Source: Spirochaetota bacterium (lineage in GTDB: Bacteria; Spirochaetota; Spirochaetia; Treponematales; Treponemataceae). Taken from it: a DNA stretch of 64,000 nucleotides. Positions 19,421 to 27,458 of the stretch are shown in pieces. Location of the stretch: contig JAEWMY010000054.1 in the NCBI GenBank assembly GCA_023393015.1, forward strand, positions 62,001 to 126,000, in the 5' to 3' direction. Within the stretch, counting starts at the first letter, position 1, and each line of letters begins with the position of its first letter. The notes beneath the pieces are model-generated. The model was not told the origin of the DNA. It ran no database searches and saw nothing but the letters and a program-made list of their open reading frames with translations. Position numbers and translations under genes: made by a program.

Positions 19421-20642
19421 CGCTTGAGCGGCTCGCGGACGCGATACGCTCCATCACGTAGTGAATCCACTCGCGCGCCTGGACGTGGTACCGGTCCTGT
19501 ACGAGAAGGAATTCCAGCAAGGCGCCGCTGTAAGCCCCGGAAAAGAACTTCGCCTGTCCGAGATAGAAACGAGCGCGCGCGGAGACGTCGGGAGAGCGGC
19601 GTATCGAGAGGAACTTCGACAACTCGGATATTGTCGTTTCCCACTGACCCGGTATAAACGAGGTTTCTAGTATCTTGCGAAGGGCGTATTCCTCGCCTGC
19701 GCCCGAGGCGAGCGTGTCAATCTCGAAAAGATACGCCCGTCGGGGTTTTACTCCCGGTTTCGGCGATTCCGACGTAATGTCCGAAATCATCCGTTCTGTA
19801 TCCCGGGAAAAGCGATAGGCGGGCCGATCGGGTTTTCCGTCCGGGTTCAGCCAGGGTAGCGGAATGGGGCGAACGGGAGGGACTCCGTTTTTCTGGAACT
19901 TCGCGTATCCGGCCGAAACCTCGACGGGCACGCGGTTGGTGTTTTCGTCCGCGGCGAAACGAACGTTTCCCGAAAGAACGGATGCTTCGTCGAGGATGGC
20001 GTAATAGTAGGGAACACCGGGAACCGGATAGTCTACGTACGGGGTTCCGGTCTCGGTAAACGAAGAAAGGACGATCGCGCCGGCGAGGCTCGTCATGTCG
20101 GTAAAGGGCGTCGTTGAGCGGAAGAGAAGGAGATTGGCCTCCCTTACGTCCGATTTCCAGGTTACGATAACGGCGTCGTTTCGCACCATCGAAGCGAACG
20201 TCGTAATCCGAACCGGTTCCGACCCGACGGGCGGTGCGAGGGATACGGCCAGCAAGGTCGCGTTATTGGCGGGCAAGAAAAAGTCGAAGGCGGTTCCGTC
20301 GGCTCCGTACGAAAGGACGGCGTAGTAGTAAGAACCGGGGGATTCCGGCTTGTCGGTGTAGGATGTTATGTCCCGAGACACCCGGGCTATCCGTTCCGCC
20401 GAGCGGTAGGTCGCCGCGGTAATCGGTTTACTATCGCGTAATACGGCGGATTCAGCAATTCTTGCGGGAGGAGTATCCCATGAGATAACGACCGTGTTGT
20501 CGGTCAGGGTGGTCGTTATTCCGGAAACGACGGGCGCGGGAGGCACCGACAGGCGTCCGGGTTCATACTCCGCGACGTCCTGCCCCTGGAGCGGCAAACA
20601 CGAGACAATAACGGCGAGGATAGGGATAATCGGAGATTTCAT
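19410..20642 (-). CDS. Exported protein with two fibronectin-III-like domains and a helical C-terminus
   Basis: A 410-residue protein with a signal peptide (residues 1–20, ending near LQG-QD). Two consecutive Fn3-like repeats are visible, each opening with the VPPAPVVSGI…VVISWDTPP or PPVGSEPVRITTFASM…VIVTWKSD pattern and closing with a YYYA(V/I)L strand (about 30–130 and 130–230). A basic/proline-rich linker leads to a TPR-like C-terminal region (about 320–405, ARFYLGQAKFFSGAYSGAL). Probably periplasmic or surface-exposed; function unknown. Its promoter overlaps that of the divergent Cas2-like gene, and its 3' end overlaps the converging TPR gene by 11 bases. Confidence 0.75.
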   Translation of the reverse strand: MKSPIIPILAVIVSCLPLQGQDVAEYEPGRLSVPPAPVVSGITTTLTDNTVVISWDTPPARIAESAVLRDSKPITAATYRSAERIARVSRDITSYTDKPESPGSYYYAVLSYGADGTAFDFFLPANNATLLAVSLAPPVGSEPVRITTFASMVRNDAVIVTWKSDVREANLLLFRSTTPFTDMTSLAGAIVLSSFTETGTPYVDYPVPGVPYYYAILDEASVLSGNVRFAADENTNRVPVEVSAGYAKFQKNGVPPVRPIPLPWLNPDGKPDRPAYRFSRDTERMISDITSESPKPGVKPRRAYLFEIDTLASGAGEEYALRKILETSFIPGQWETTISELSKFLSIRRSPDVSARARFYLGQAKFFSGAYSGALLEFLLVQDRYHVQAREWIHYVMERIASASRSSVTG

Positions 20643-20663
20643 GCGTATTTTGCCCCCGAATTC

Positions 20664-20692
20664 ATTTTCGCAGTTAATTGATGATTTGACAA
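20664..20692 (-). promoter_or_regulatory. Candidate promoter of the Fn3-like gene
   Basis: On the minus strand TTGTCA (20692–20687), 17-base spacer, GAAAAT (20669–20664). Its -35 box is offset by one base from the -35 box of the opposite promoter. Confidence 0.4.
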
Positions 20693-20714
20693 GATAATTT
20701 CTTTCCCGTATGCT
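20686..20714 (+). promoter_or_regulatory. Strong sigma-70-type promoter of the Cas2-like gene, predicted leaderless
   Basis: Perfect -35 TTGACA (20686–20691), 17-base spacer, TATGCT (20709–20714). Five bases separate the -10 box from the ATG at 20720. Confidence 0.75.
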
Positions 20715-20719
20715 GACGT

Positions 20720-21040
20720 ATGTTTGTTTCCGTCATTCTGGACCCGGGCGGCGAGGAGTCGGCCCGGCAAATGGCCGAGATCCTCGCGTCGTACGGTTTC
20801 GAGAAGGCCCAACGGGCTTGCTGGGAATCCGCCTCGGTAAACGACCAAACCCTCGCGAAACTCAAACAGGAACTGGATCGCGTGACCGACTATTACGACG
20901 CTATCCGCATGTATCAGTTTCCCGTCGACGGAGTGATGGCGGTTACGGTATTGGCCAAGAAGAAATGGAAGCGAATCGTCGTAAGGCCTCCGGCAACGAC
21001 GCGTGACGTTCAGGCGCGAAAAACGCCGTCAAAACACTAA
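20720..21040 (+). CDS. Orphan Cas2/VapD-fold-like small protein
   Basis: A 106-residue protein whose order of elements matches Cas2. Strand 1 MFVSVILDPG carries Asp at residue 8, the position of the catalytic Asp of Cas2. Then come helix 1 ARQMAEILASYGFE, strand 2 KAQRACWES, helix 2 TLAKLKQELDRV, and a strand pair AIRMYQFP and VMAVTVLAKK. A basic tail follows (about residues 84–106). Cas2 and VapD are metal-dependent or structural ferredoxin-fold nucleases. No cas1, other cas gene or repeat array is in the window, so a CRISPR role is unlikely. The assignment rests on pattern reading only. The gene has its own strong promoter and lies 12 bases before prfB. Confidence 0.6.
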   Translation: MFVSVILDPGGEESARQMAEILASYGFEKAQRACWESASVNDQTLAKLKQELDRVTDYYDAIRMYQFPVDGVMAVTVLAKKKWKRIVVRPPATTRDVQARKTPSKH

Positions 21041-21052
21041 CGGGAGAACCAC

Positions 21053-22184
21053 ATGATACTTCAAGAATGCAAGGCGCCGATCGTCGAGTTGAAGACGAAT
21101 ATCCGAGAAATCTGGGGGCGTCTTTGACCCGGACGCGATAAAGGCCAAGATCGCGGAAAAAGAGGATTTTTCGGCTTCTCCCGGTTTCTGGAATGACCAG
21201 AAAAAGGCCGAAAAGACCATGTCGGAACTCAGGGCCCTGAAAAACCGCGTCGAGCCCTGGGAAGAACTGATGGCCGAGGTCGGCGATCTCGAGGCGCTCT
21301 ATGAACTCGCGGAGGAATCTTCCGACGAGTCCATGGTGCCAGAGATCGAGGGATTGCTCGGGGGAATACAAGCGCGCTTCGAGAAGCTCAACGTCATCAA
21401 CCTCCTTTCGGGAGAGGTCGACATGAACGACGCGTTTCTCACGATACACGCCGGTGCCGGAGGGACGGAAGCGTGCGATTGGGCCCAAATGCTCTCGAGG
21501 ATGTACGTTCGCTGGGCGGAACGGAGGGGGTTCAAGGTGGAGACCGTCGATATGCTCGAGGCCGACGGCGGAATCAAGTCCGTCACCCACCAGATCCGCG
21601 GGGAATACGCTTTCGGGTATCTCAAGGGCGAATCGGGCGTTCATCGGCTCGTGCGGATAAGCCCGTTCGACGCCAACGCGCGGAGGCACACCTCCTTCAC
21701 CTCGGTACATTGCTTCCCGGTACTCGACGACACTATCGAGGTCGACGTTCGCCCGGAGGATCTTCGCGTGGACACGTATCGCGCGGGGGGGGCGGGCGGT
21801 CAGCACGTAAACAAGACCGACTCCGCCGTCCGTTTTACGCACTTGCCGACGGGAATCGTGGTTGCCTGTCAGTCCGAACGAAGCCAGATAATGAACCGGC
21901 AGACCGCCATGAGCATCCTCAAGGCGCGTCTCTACGAGTATTACCGCGAAAAAAAAGAACAGGAAAACCAGAAGTTCTCCGCGGAAAAAAAAGACATCTC
22001 CTGGGGAAACCAAATACGTTCCTACGTGTTTCAACCGTATACCATGGTCAAGGACCATCGAACGAGACACGAAACGGGAAATATCCAGGCCGTAATGGAC
22101 GGTGACCTTGATCCCTTCATGGAAGCGTGGTTGAACGCGGCCTGGAAGGGCGTGCGACTAGAAGGCGACGACGACGACTTATGA
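21053..22184 (+). CDS. prfB: Peptide chain release factor 2, with programmed +1 frameshift
   Basis: Release factor for UGA/UAA codons. Frame one runs from ATG 21053 for 24 codons to an in-frame TGA at 21125–21127. The main frame resumes at GAC 21126 and runs to 22184, giving about 376 residues after skipping T21125. The slippery site CTT TGA C preceded by GGGGG with three bases between is the same arrangement as in E. coli prfB, so RF2 autoregulates its own synthesis. The RF2-specific SPF tripeptide (RISPFDANARR) and catalytic GGQ (GAGGQHVNKTDSA) are present. GGGAGA precedes the ATG. An annotator ignoring the shift would start at an internal codon such as 21219. Confidence 0.97.
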
Positions 22185-22537
22185 TCGGCATACTGTGCAG
22201 GTCGACATATCTTTCCTCGTTTATCGCGGAACGCTCCGGGCTCCGCGCCGCCGTCCTTCCGGAAGACAGGACGGCGGGAGGAATGATGCCGGCGAAAAAC
22301 TGGCTCGTGTCCTGCCTGACGGAACGGGACGTATCCGTCGTTCTGTACGAACCGAGGTATTTCGTGGACCCTTCCTGTTTCCGGAAAATCAGCCCGAAAA
22401 CGAGGTTCGTCGTCCTTTCCGGTCCAGGGGAGGAGGCCCAGGCGAGGAAGGCGATGTCCTGCGGGGCGTCCGCGATACTCGCAAAGCCGGTCGACGAACG
22501 CGATCTGGAGGGAGTGCTGAGCCTTGTCCTGGGATAG
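22181..22537 (+). CDS. Degenerate receiver-like (CheY-fold) protein
   Basis: A 118-residue single-domain protein with a receiver-like alternation of strands and helices and the conserved C-terminal lysine context AILAKPVDERDLEGVL. The expected phospho-acceptor Asp at the end of strand 3 is not there (DVSVVLYEPRYF), and the N-terminal acidic pair is missing. It is therefore probably a pseudo-receiver that works by protein contact rather than phosphorylation. The ATG overlaps the prfB stop. Confidence 0.65.
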   Translation: MIGILCRSTYLSSFIAERSGLRAAVLPEDRTAGGMMPAKNWLVSCLTERDVSVVLYEPRYFVDPSCFRKISPKTRFVVLSGPGEEAQARKAMSCGASAILAKPVDERDLEGVLSLVLG

Positions 22538-23969
22538 GCTCGTTCGCCGGGCGTTCGTCGCCGCGGCCTTGTTGCTCTCCATCGTCGAAACACCGTGCCA
22601 GCAAACGTCATGGACGCTCGCCGCCGAGGCGTTCGCCGCTGACGGCCTTCCGGACGTATACGAAAATTACGTTACCGTACTTCCGAAACTCGTCATTTCC
22701 GGGGTATCCCGTATAAAGTCTCGCCTCGTTCTCGCGGACGAGGAAAACGCCCGCGAGATGAAGGCGTTGACGGACGCGAGAATGGCGCTGATTGAGGGGC
22801 GGGCGAAACTCGTCGACGACCTCGACAAGGTTCTGCTCGGCAGCGAATCAGAGGCGAACAAGGCGAAGCGCAGAAGGGATATCTCCGAGCGGATACGGGA
22901 AGCTGACGGGAAGATCGCGGAGTATGACGCGGAAATTCGCGACAAGGCCGAAGAGTCCCGCGAAACCTCCGACGCGATCGCCTCCATTACGCTCTGGAAA
23001 GACGGGCGCGAGCTTTACACCCGAAAGAAAGGAACCTCGCTCGGCAAGTCGCTGCGCGAGGACTCGATATCCGCCCTCATCACAGGCACGCTCGAGGACG
23101 TGGGAGGCTACCTTCGCGCGTCGATAACGCTCGATACGGGCCTCGGACCCAGTGACGCCGTGACCGTTTCGGAGGCCGTGCCGTACGAGGACGTCGAGCG
23201 GCTCGTGACGCTCGTCGTATCGCGGCTCGTTCCAGCGCTTACCAACAGAAAGCCGGTAACGCTCAGGATCTCGGTTACGCCCGAAGAGGCGCGGCTGTTC
23301 GTCGACGGAAAACTCGTCGTCGACAAGACGGCGCCCATCACCGTGTTCGCAGGGCCGCACTCGATCGGGGCGTCGGCCGCGGGTTACGCCTCGTCGGAGC
23401 GCGTGGCCGACTTCGGATCGTTGCGCGAATATACCGTGAGCGTCGATCTCGTTAAGACGACCGACGTTACCGTCGCGTTCGACGCGAAACGCGTCGTCTC
23501 CGAACTGTATTTCCACACGAAGCATTACGGCGAGACCCCGACCGAGGTTACCTTGCCCTCGTTTCCGACGATCGGAGAAGCCGTAGCGGGAGACGTGAAG
23601 ACCTACTTCATCTTCAACCCGGAGCGGCTTCGCGGCAAGGATACGCCGTCGCTCGTGATCGACGACAACAAGACGAATACGGAAAAACGCATCGAGTCGC
23701 GCAGGCGCGCGCTGTACTGGTCGCTCGGCTTGCTGTACGTCTCGCTGCCGTTCTCGATGCTGTCGTACGGCGTATACGTAAACAAGCAAACCGCGTACGA
23801 GGACGGAAAACTGTCCGGCTCTCCGGGCGCGTTGGACGATATCAACGCATGGAGTACGACGGCGAAGATTTCTCGGGGGATAACGATCGGACTCGGCGTA
23901 AATGCCGCGATACAGTTGATACGATACATCGTCGCGGCCGATCAGACGATACCGAAGGAAGCGCGGTAA
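22524..23969 (+). CDS. Exported PEGA-domain protein with coiled coil and C-terminal membrane segments
   Basis: A 481-residue protein. A signal peptide or anchor (residues 8–22) is followed by an alpha-helical, Lys/Glu-rich coiled-coil region (about 70–150). A PEGA domain follows (about 245–305: RISVTPEEARLFVDGKLV, ITVFAGPHSIGASAAGY), then a second beta region and one or two hydrophobic helices near the C-terminus (about 398–425 and 450–472). PEGA domains are common in spirochaete surface or periplasmic proteins. It starts at TTG 22524, overlapping the receiver gene by 14 bases, with GGAG upstream. Confidence 0.75.
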   Translation: MSWDRLVRRAFVAAALLLSIVETPCQQTSWTLAAEAFAADGLPDVYENYVTVLPKLVISGVSRIKSRLVLADEENAREMKALTDARMALIEGRAKLVDDLDKVLLGSESEANKAKRRRDISERIREADGKIAEYDAEIRDKAEESRETSDAIASITLWKDGRELYTRKKGTSLGKSLREDSISALITGTLEDVGGYLRASITLDTGLGPSDAVTVSEAVPYEDVERLVTLVVSRLVPALTNRKPVTLRISVTPEEARLFVDGKLVVDKTAPITVFAGPHSIGASAAGYASSERVADFGSLREYTVSVDLVKTTDVTVAFDAKRVVSELYFHTKHYGETPTEVTLPSFPTIGEAVAGDVKTYFIFNPERLRGKDTPSLVIDDNKTNTEKRIESRRRALYWSLGLLYVSLPFSMLSYGVYVNKQTAYEDGKLSGSPGALDDINAWSTTAKISRGITIGLGVNAAIQLIRYIVAADQTIPKEAR

Positions 23970-23992
23970 CGCGCCGTACAGGGGAGGATTCA

Positions 23993-24874
23993 GTGCCACG
24001 TCAGGGATTTGCGGAAAGCCTGAAACGGTTGTTTTCCGCTCACGCGAAGATCGATACGGAGTTTTTCGAGGAGTTGGCCGACAGGCTCGTCGAGGCTGAT
24101 ATGGGGGCGAAAACCGCCTTCGAGGTCGTGGACGCCCTCGAACGGGCCTGCCGCTCCGAGGGAATAGCGGATCGCGGGGAGATCGTCAACCGGCTGGCAG
24201 CGAGCCTCGCGCCCTGGGTGCGGGAAGCTCGTTTCTCTCCCGCCTCGGGTTCGGTTTCGGTGTTCCTCGTGCTTGGCGTGAACGGCGTCGGCAAGACGAC
24301 GTCCGTGGCGAAGATGGCCAAATGGTACCGGGAGCGCGATAACGCCCCGATCATACTCGCCGCGGCGGACACCTTCCGGGCCGCCGCAATCGAGCAGTTG
24401 CAGCTTCACGGGAAGCGGACGGATACGAGGGTGGTCGCCCACCAGAACGGGTCCGATCCCGGCGCCGTCGTCTTTTCCGCCTGCGACGCCGCGCGCGCCC
24501 AAGGAGGCGCGCTCGTGATCGCCGATACGGCCGGCCGCCTCCACAACAAGGAAAACCTCGTCAGGGAGCTCCAGAAAATCGACCGGATCGCGGCGACCAA
24601 GGCGGACGAAGGCTGTTACCGGAAATTCCTCGTCGTCGACGCGACAACAGGCCAGAACGCCCTCAGGCAAGCCGAAACCTTTCATTCCGCGGTGGGCGTC
24701 GACGCGGTTATCCTGACGAAATACGACTCGACGGCGAGCGGCGGAATTGCCGTCTCGATGGGAAAGGAACTAGGGTTGCCCGTCGCGTTTCTCGGGACCG
24801 GCGAAGGACTCGGCGATTTCTCGGCTTTCGACGCCGGACGGTATCTTTCCGATCTCCTCGGGGCCCGTGTATAA
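23993..24874 (+). CDS. ftsY: Signal recognition particle receptor FtsY
   Basis: A 293-residue FtsY consisting of the N and G domains only, without the long acidic A domain of E. coli FtsY. GTPase motifs visible are GVNGVGKTTSVAKMA (G1), DTFRAAAIEQL (insertion box), DTAGRLHNKENL (G3) and TKYDSTASGG (G4/G5 region). It docks SRP–ribosome complexes at the membrane. The start GTG 23993 is chosen because GGGGAGG lies eight bases upstream; the open frame extends further 5' but overlaps the PEGA gene and is not FtsY-like. The stop overlaps the next ATG by one base. Confidence 0.97.
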   Translation: MPRQGFAESLKRLFSAHAKIDTEFFEELADRLVEADMGAKTAFEVVDALERACRSEGIADRGEIVNRLAASLAPWVREARFSPASGSVSVFLVLGVNGVGKTTSVAKMAKWYRERDNAPIILAAADTFRAAAIEQLQLHGKRTDTRVVAHQNGSDPGAVVFSACDAARAQGGALVIADTAGRLHNKENLVRELQKIDRIAATKADEGCYRKFLVVDATTGQNALRQAETFHSAVGVDAVILTKYDSTASGGIAVSMGKELGLPVAFLGTGEGLGDFSAFDAGRYLSDLLGARV

Positions 24875-25515
24875 TGAACCGAGCGCTTGCCGTCGTCTTC
24901 TGTGCCGTTTCGCTGCGCGCCATTTCCCCGGCGGCGTACGCGCAGGAGGACGCTCCTGCCGAACCGACGCCCGCAACGGGTTCCGCGTACGCGAAGGCAA
25001 CGAGGGACGCGATCGCCATCGCCGGCAAAGACGTGTGGTATCTCGAGGAATTCGACGAGCGCGAGCGGCCCTCGAGCGCGGTGCGGTGGGAAAAGGGAGA
25101 GATTACCGAGCGGACGACGTGGCTCTATCATGACGGAACCGACGTCGTACGCCTCACGGTTCGGGCGGGGGTAGCAGGCTCGACCGAGTCGGAATACGAC
25201 GAGTCTGGCAGGTGCGTCGGCATGGTTTCGACGGACGCGTCGGGAGGGGAAGTCAGATACCGGTACGCATACGACAAACAGGGCAGGCTTTCGGAGTCTG
25301 GAACCGACGACGGTAAAAAGACCGTTCGCGTGACGTACGCCTATCGCTCCGACGGTTCCCTTTCCGAGAAAAAGGTTTTTACCGACGGAAACTTGTCCCT
25401 TGTCGCAGCGTACAAGGACGACGACAACTGGGTGGAAACGGCGTATTACGACGGGGTGCCCATTCTCGTGGTGGAGTATGTCGACGGAGTTCGGAGGAAG
25501 GGTACGCGTGAATAG
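24874..25515 (+). CDS. Exported protein with YD/toxin_RHS-like repeats
   Basis: A 213-residue protein with a signal peptide (cleavage near AYA-QE, residue 24). Strand-turn-strand repeats of the form Y.YD..GR/L follow: SEYDESGRCVGM, YAYDKQGRLSES, YAYRSDGSLSEKK (about residues 100–180). These resemble isolated YD repeats and MORN-like antitoxin motifs. It is too short to be an RHS toxin; a small periplasmic or surface protein is likely. It sits between ftsY and the lol genes and overlaps both neighbours, so it may be part of the lipoprotein-export operon. Confidence 0.65.
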   Translation: MNRALAVVFCAVSLRAISPAAYAQEDAPAEPTPATGSAYAKATRDAIAIAGKDVWYLEEFDERERPSSAVRWEKGEITERTTWLYHDGTDVVRLTVRAGVAGSTESEYDESGRCVGMVSTDASGGEVRYRYAYDKQGRLSESGTDDGKKTVRVTYAYRSDGSLSEKKVFTDGNLSLVAAYKDDDNWVETAYYDGVPILVVEYVDGVRRKGTRE

Positions 25516-26785
25516 GATATCGCATTGGGTTTTATTCGTTTCCTCGAGATTCGGGTCGGTCGACGCACGCGGCAGGAGCGCGGTCACGAGCCTTTTGGCT
25601 ACCTCCGGCATAGCCTTCGGCGTGCTGGCCCTCATCGTCATCCTTTCCGTCATGAACGGCTTTCAGATGGGATATATCGACAGCATCCTGGAGGTTCATT
25701 CCTCCCACGTGCGTCTAAAGGGTTCGGCCGATGAACTGGAACGGATACGGAGCGATCCCGCCGTTCGTTCCCTGATCGTCTTTACCGAAACGCAGGCACT
25801 CGTGCAGGGCAGGTATTCCCGGCAGTCGGGCGCGCTCGTCCGCGGGGTGCAAGCGGACATACTCGCGGCGGATTCGGGCTTCGCCTCGGCGATAACGACG
25901 GTCGCCGGCGATTTCGACGTGCGCCTCGACGGCACGGTCGTGCTCGGGTCGGAGCTCGCGCGGGAACTCGGAGTCGCCGTCGGTAACGAAATTACCCTCG
26001 TCGCCGTCTCCGGCACGAGCGATACGGACCTCTTTCCCTCCGATTCCCGGCTTACGGTCGTCGGCGTGATGAAGACGGGTTATTACGAGATCGACTCCAC
26101 GTTCGCCTACGTGTCCCGCGCCACCGGCAAGGCACTTTCGGGTTTTTCTGGAAAGGAACTCGCCGGCGTTAAGCTCGTGAACCGCGAGCGCGACGCCCCG
26201 TTCCTCGCGCGGGTAGCCGCCGCCGAGCCGAACGTCGAAGCGGAGTCGTGGCGCAGTTTCAACCGCGCCTTTTTCGGCGCGCTCAGGGTGGAGAAGAACA
26301 TGCTTTTCTTCCTCGTCATCCTCATCTTCCTCGTCGTGACCGTCAACATATACAACTCGATGCGCAGATCCGTGTACGAGCGTCGCGAGGAAATAGGCGT
26401 CATGAGCGCGCTCGGAAGCACGCCCGCGGAAATCCGCTATATCTTCATCGCGAACGGACTTGTCATCGGGCTTTCGGGCGGCTTGGGAGGCCTGTTGCTC
26501 GGCCTTCTCGTTTCGGTGCGCATCAACGACGTGTTCGCCCTCGCCGAGCGCGCGGTAAACGGCGTGGAGGCCTTCGTCTCGTCCCTCGGCGTCGCCTCTT
26601 CGGGCGGGGAGTTCTCCCTTTTCAGTCCCGAGTATTTCTACCTTGACTCAGTTCCCGTGCGCATCTTCTTTCCGGAGGTGTTGTTCGTCTTCCTCTTCGG
26701 CGTCTTGTCCGCCACGATCGCGTCGTGGATGGCCTGTAACGCCCTGTTGCGACTCAAGCCCGCGGAGGTGCTTCGATATGAGTGA
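25508..26785 (+). CDS. lolC: LolC/LolE-type ABC transporter permease (first copy)
   Basis: A 425-residue permease with one N-terminal membrane helix (about 25–50, GIAFGVLALIVILSVMNGF), a periplasmic MacB-core-like domain (about 50–265), and three C-terminal helices (about 270–415). This is the LolC/E layout for extracting lipoproteins from the inner membrane. The GTG start overlaps the previous stop and is preceded by GGAGGAAGG. A distinct second permease follows lolD, so the complex is probably a heterodimer. Lipoprotein-rich spirochaetes are known to carry this system. Confidence 0.85.
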   Translation: MNRISHWVLFVSSRFGSVDARGRSAVTSLLATSGIAFGVLALIVILSVMNGFQMGYIDSILEVHSSHVRLKGSADELERIRSDPAVRSLIVFTETQALVQGRYSRQSGALVRGVQADILAADSGFASAITTVAGDFDVRLDGTVVLGSELARELGVAVGNEITLVAVSGTSDTDLFPSDSRLTVVGVMKTGYYEIDSTFAYVSRATGKALSGFSGKELAGVKLVNRERDAPFLARVAAAEPNVEAESWRSFNRAFFGALRVEKNMLFFLVILIFLVVTVNIYNSMRRSVYERREEIGVMSALGSTPAEIRYIFIANGLVIGLSGGLGGLLLGLLVSVRINDVFALAERAVNGVEAFVSSLGVASSGGEFSLFSPEYFYLDSVPVRIFFPEVLFVFLFGVLSATIASWMACNALLRLKPAEVLRYE

Positions 26786-27458
26786 ACCGATTTTGACCGT
26801 ACGGGGGCTTTCGAAGGCCTTCGTTTCCGCCGGCGAGAATCTCGTCATCCTGCGCGACCTCGACTTCGAGCTGTCGCCGGGCAGACGAGTCGTGATCATC
26901 GGAGAGTCGGGGTGCGGCAAGAGTACCCTCCTGAACATCGTCGGGGGGCTTGAGTCCGCCACGTCGGGCACGGTGAGGGCCGGCCCGTACGAGGTTCACG
27001 CGCTGTCGGAACGCGAGCTTTCGACGTATCGCGGTTCGTTCGTCGGCCTCGTATTCCAGTTTCACTATCTTCTCAAGGATTTTACCGCGCTCGAGAACGT
27101 CATGCTGCCCGCCCTCATGCGAGGCACGAAGCGGAAAGAGGCGACGGAGCGCGCGCGGGCCCTGCTCGCGGACGTGAATCTTGAGTCGAGGGCGTCGCAC
27201 TATCCGTCGCAGATGTCCGGAGGGGAGCGGCAGCGAGCGGCCGTCGCGCGCGCTCTCGTCAACGAGCCGGAACTCGTCCTCGCCGACGAACCGACGGGTA
27301 ACCTCGACCCTGCCAACGCCGAGGTAGTGCGCGAGCTCCTGTTCGCCGTCGTGACCAGGCACGGGAAGTCGCTCCTCCTCGTGACGCACGACGCCGAAAC
27401 GGCCACCCTGGCGGACGAACGCTATCGCCTGCACGCCGGACGGCTGGAGCGCGCATGA
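26778..27458 (+). CDS. lolD: LolD-type ABC transporter ATP-binding protein
   Basis: A 226-residue ATPase with Walker A GESGCGKST (about residue 40), Q-loop FQFHYLLKDFTALENV, signature MSGGERQRAAVARAL and Walker B VLADEPTGNLD. It powers the flanking permeases. ATG 26778 overlaps the lolC stop and its stop overlaps the lolE ATG. The open frame begins earlier but the extra residues are shadow sequence of lolC. Confidence 0.93.
   Translation: MSEPILTVRGLSKAFVSAGENLVILRDLDFELSPGRRVVIIGESGCGKSTLLNIVGGLESATSGTVRAGPYEVHALSERELSTYRGSFVGLVFQFHYLLKDFTALENVMLPALMRGTKRKEATERARALLADVNLESRASHYPSQMSGGERQRAAVARALVNEPELVLADEPTGNLDPANAEVVRELLFAVVTRHGKSLLLVTHDAETATLADERYRLHAGRLERA

Noticed and set aside
20686..21040. 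Possible CRISPR locus because of the Cas2-like gene
   Set aside because: No spaced direct repeats and no other cas gene were seen in the window.
22181..22537. Functional response regulator
   Set aside because: The phospho-acceptor Asp is missing, so I call it degenerate.
23849..23992. N-terminal extension of FtsY as an acidic A domain
   Set aside because: The extra residues overlap the PEGA gene, are not acidic and lack a start signal; GTG 23993 has a strong Shine-Dalgarno.
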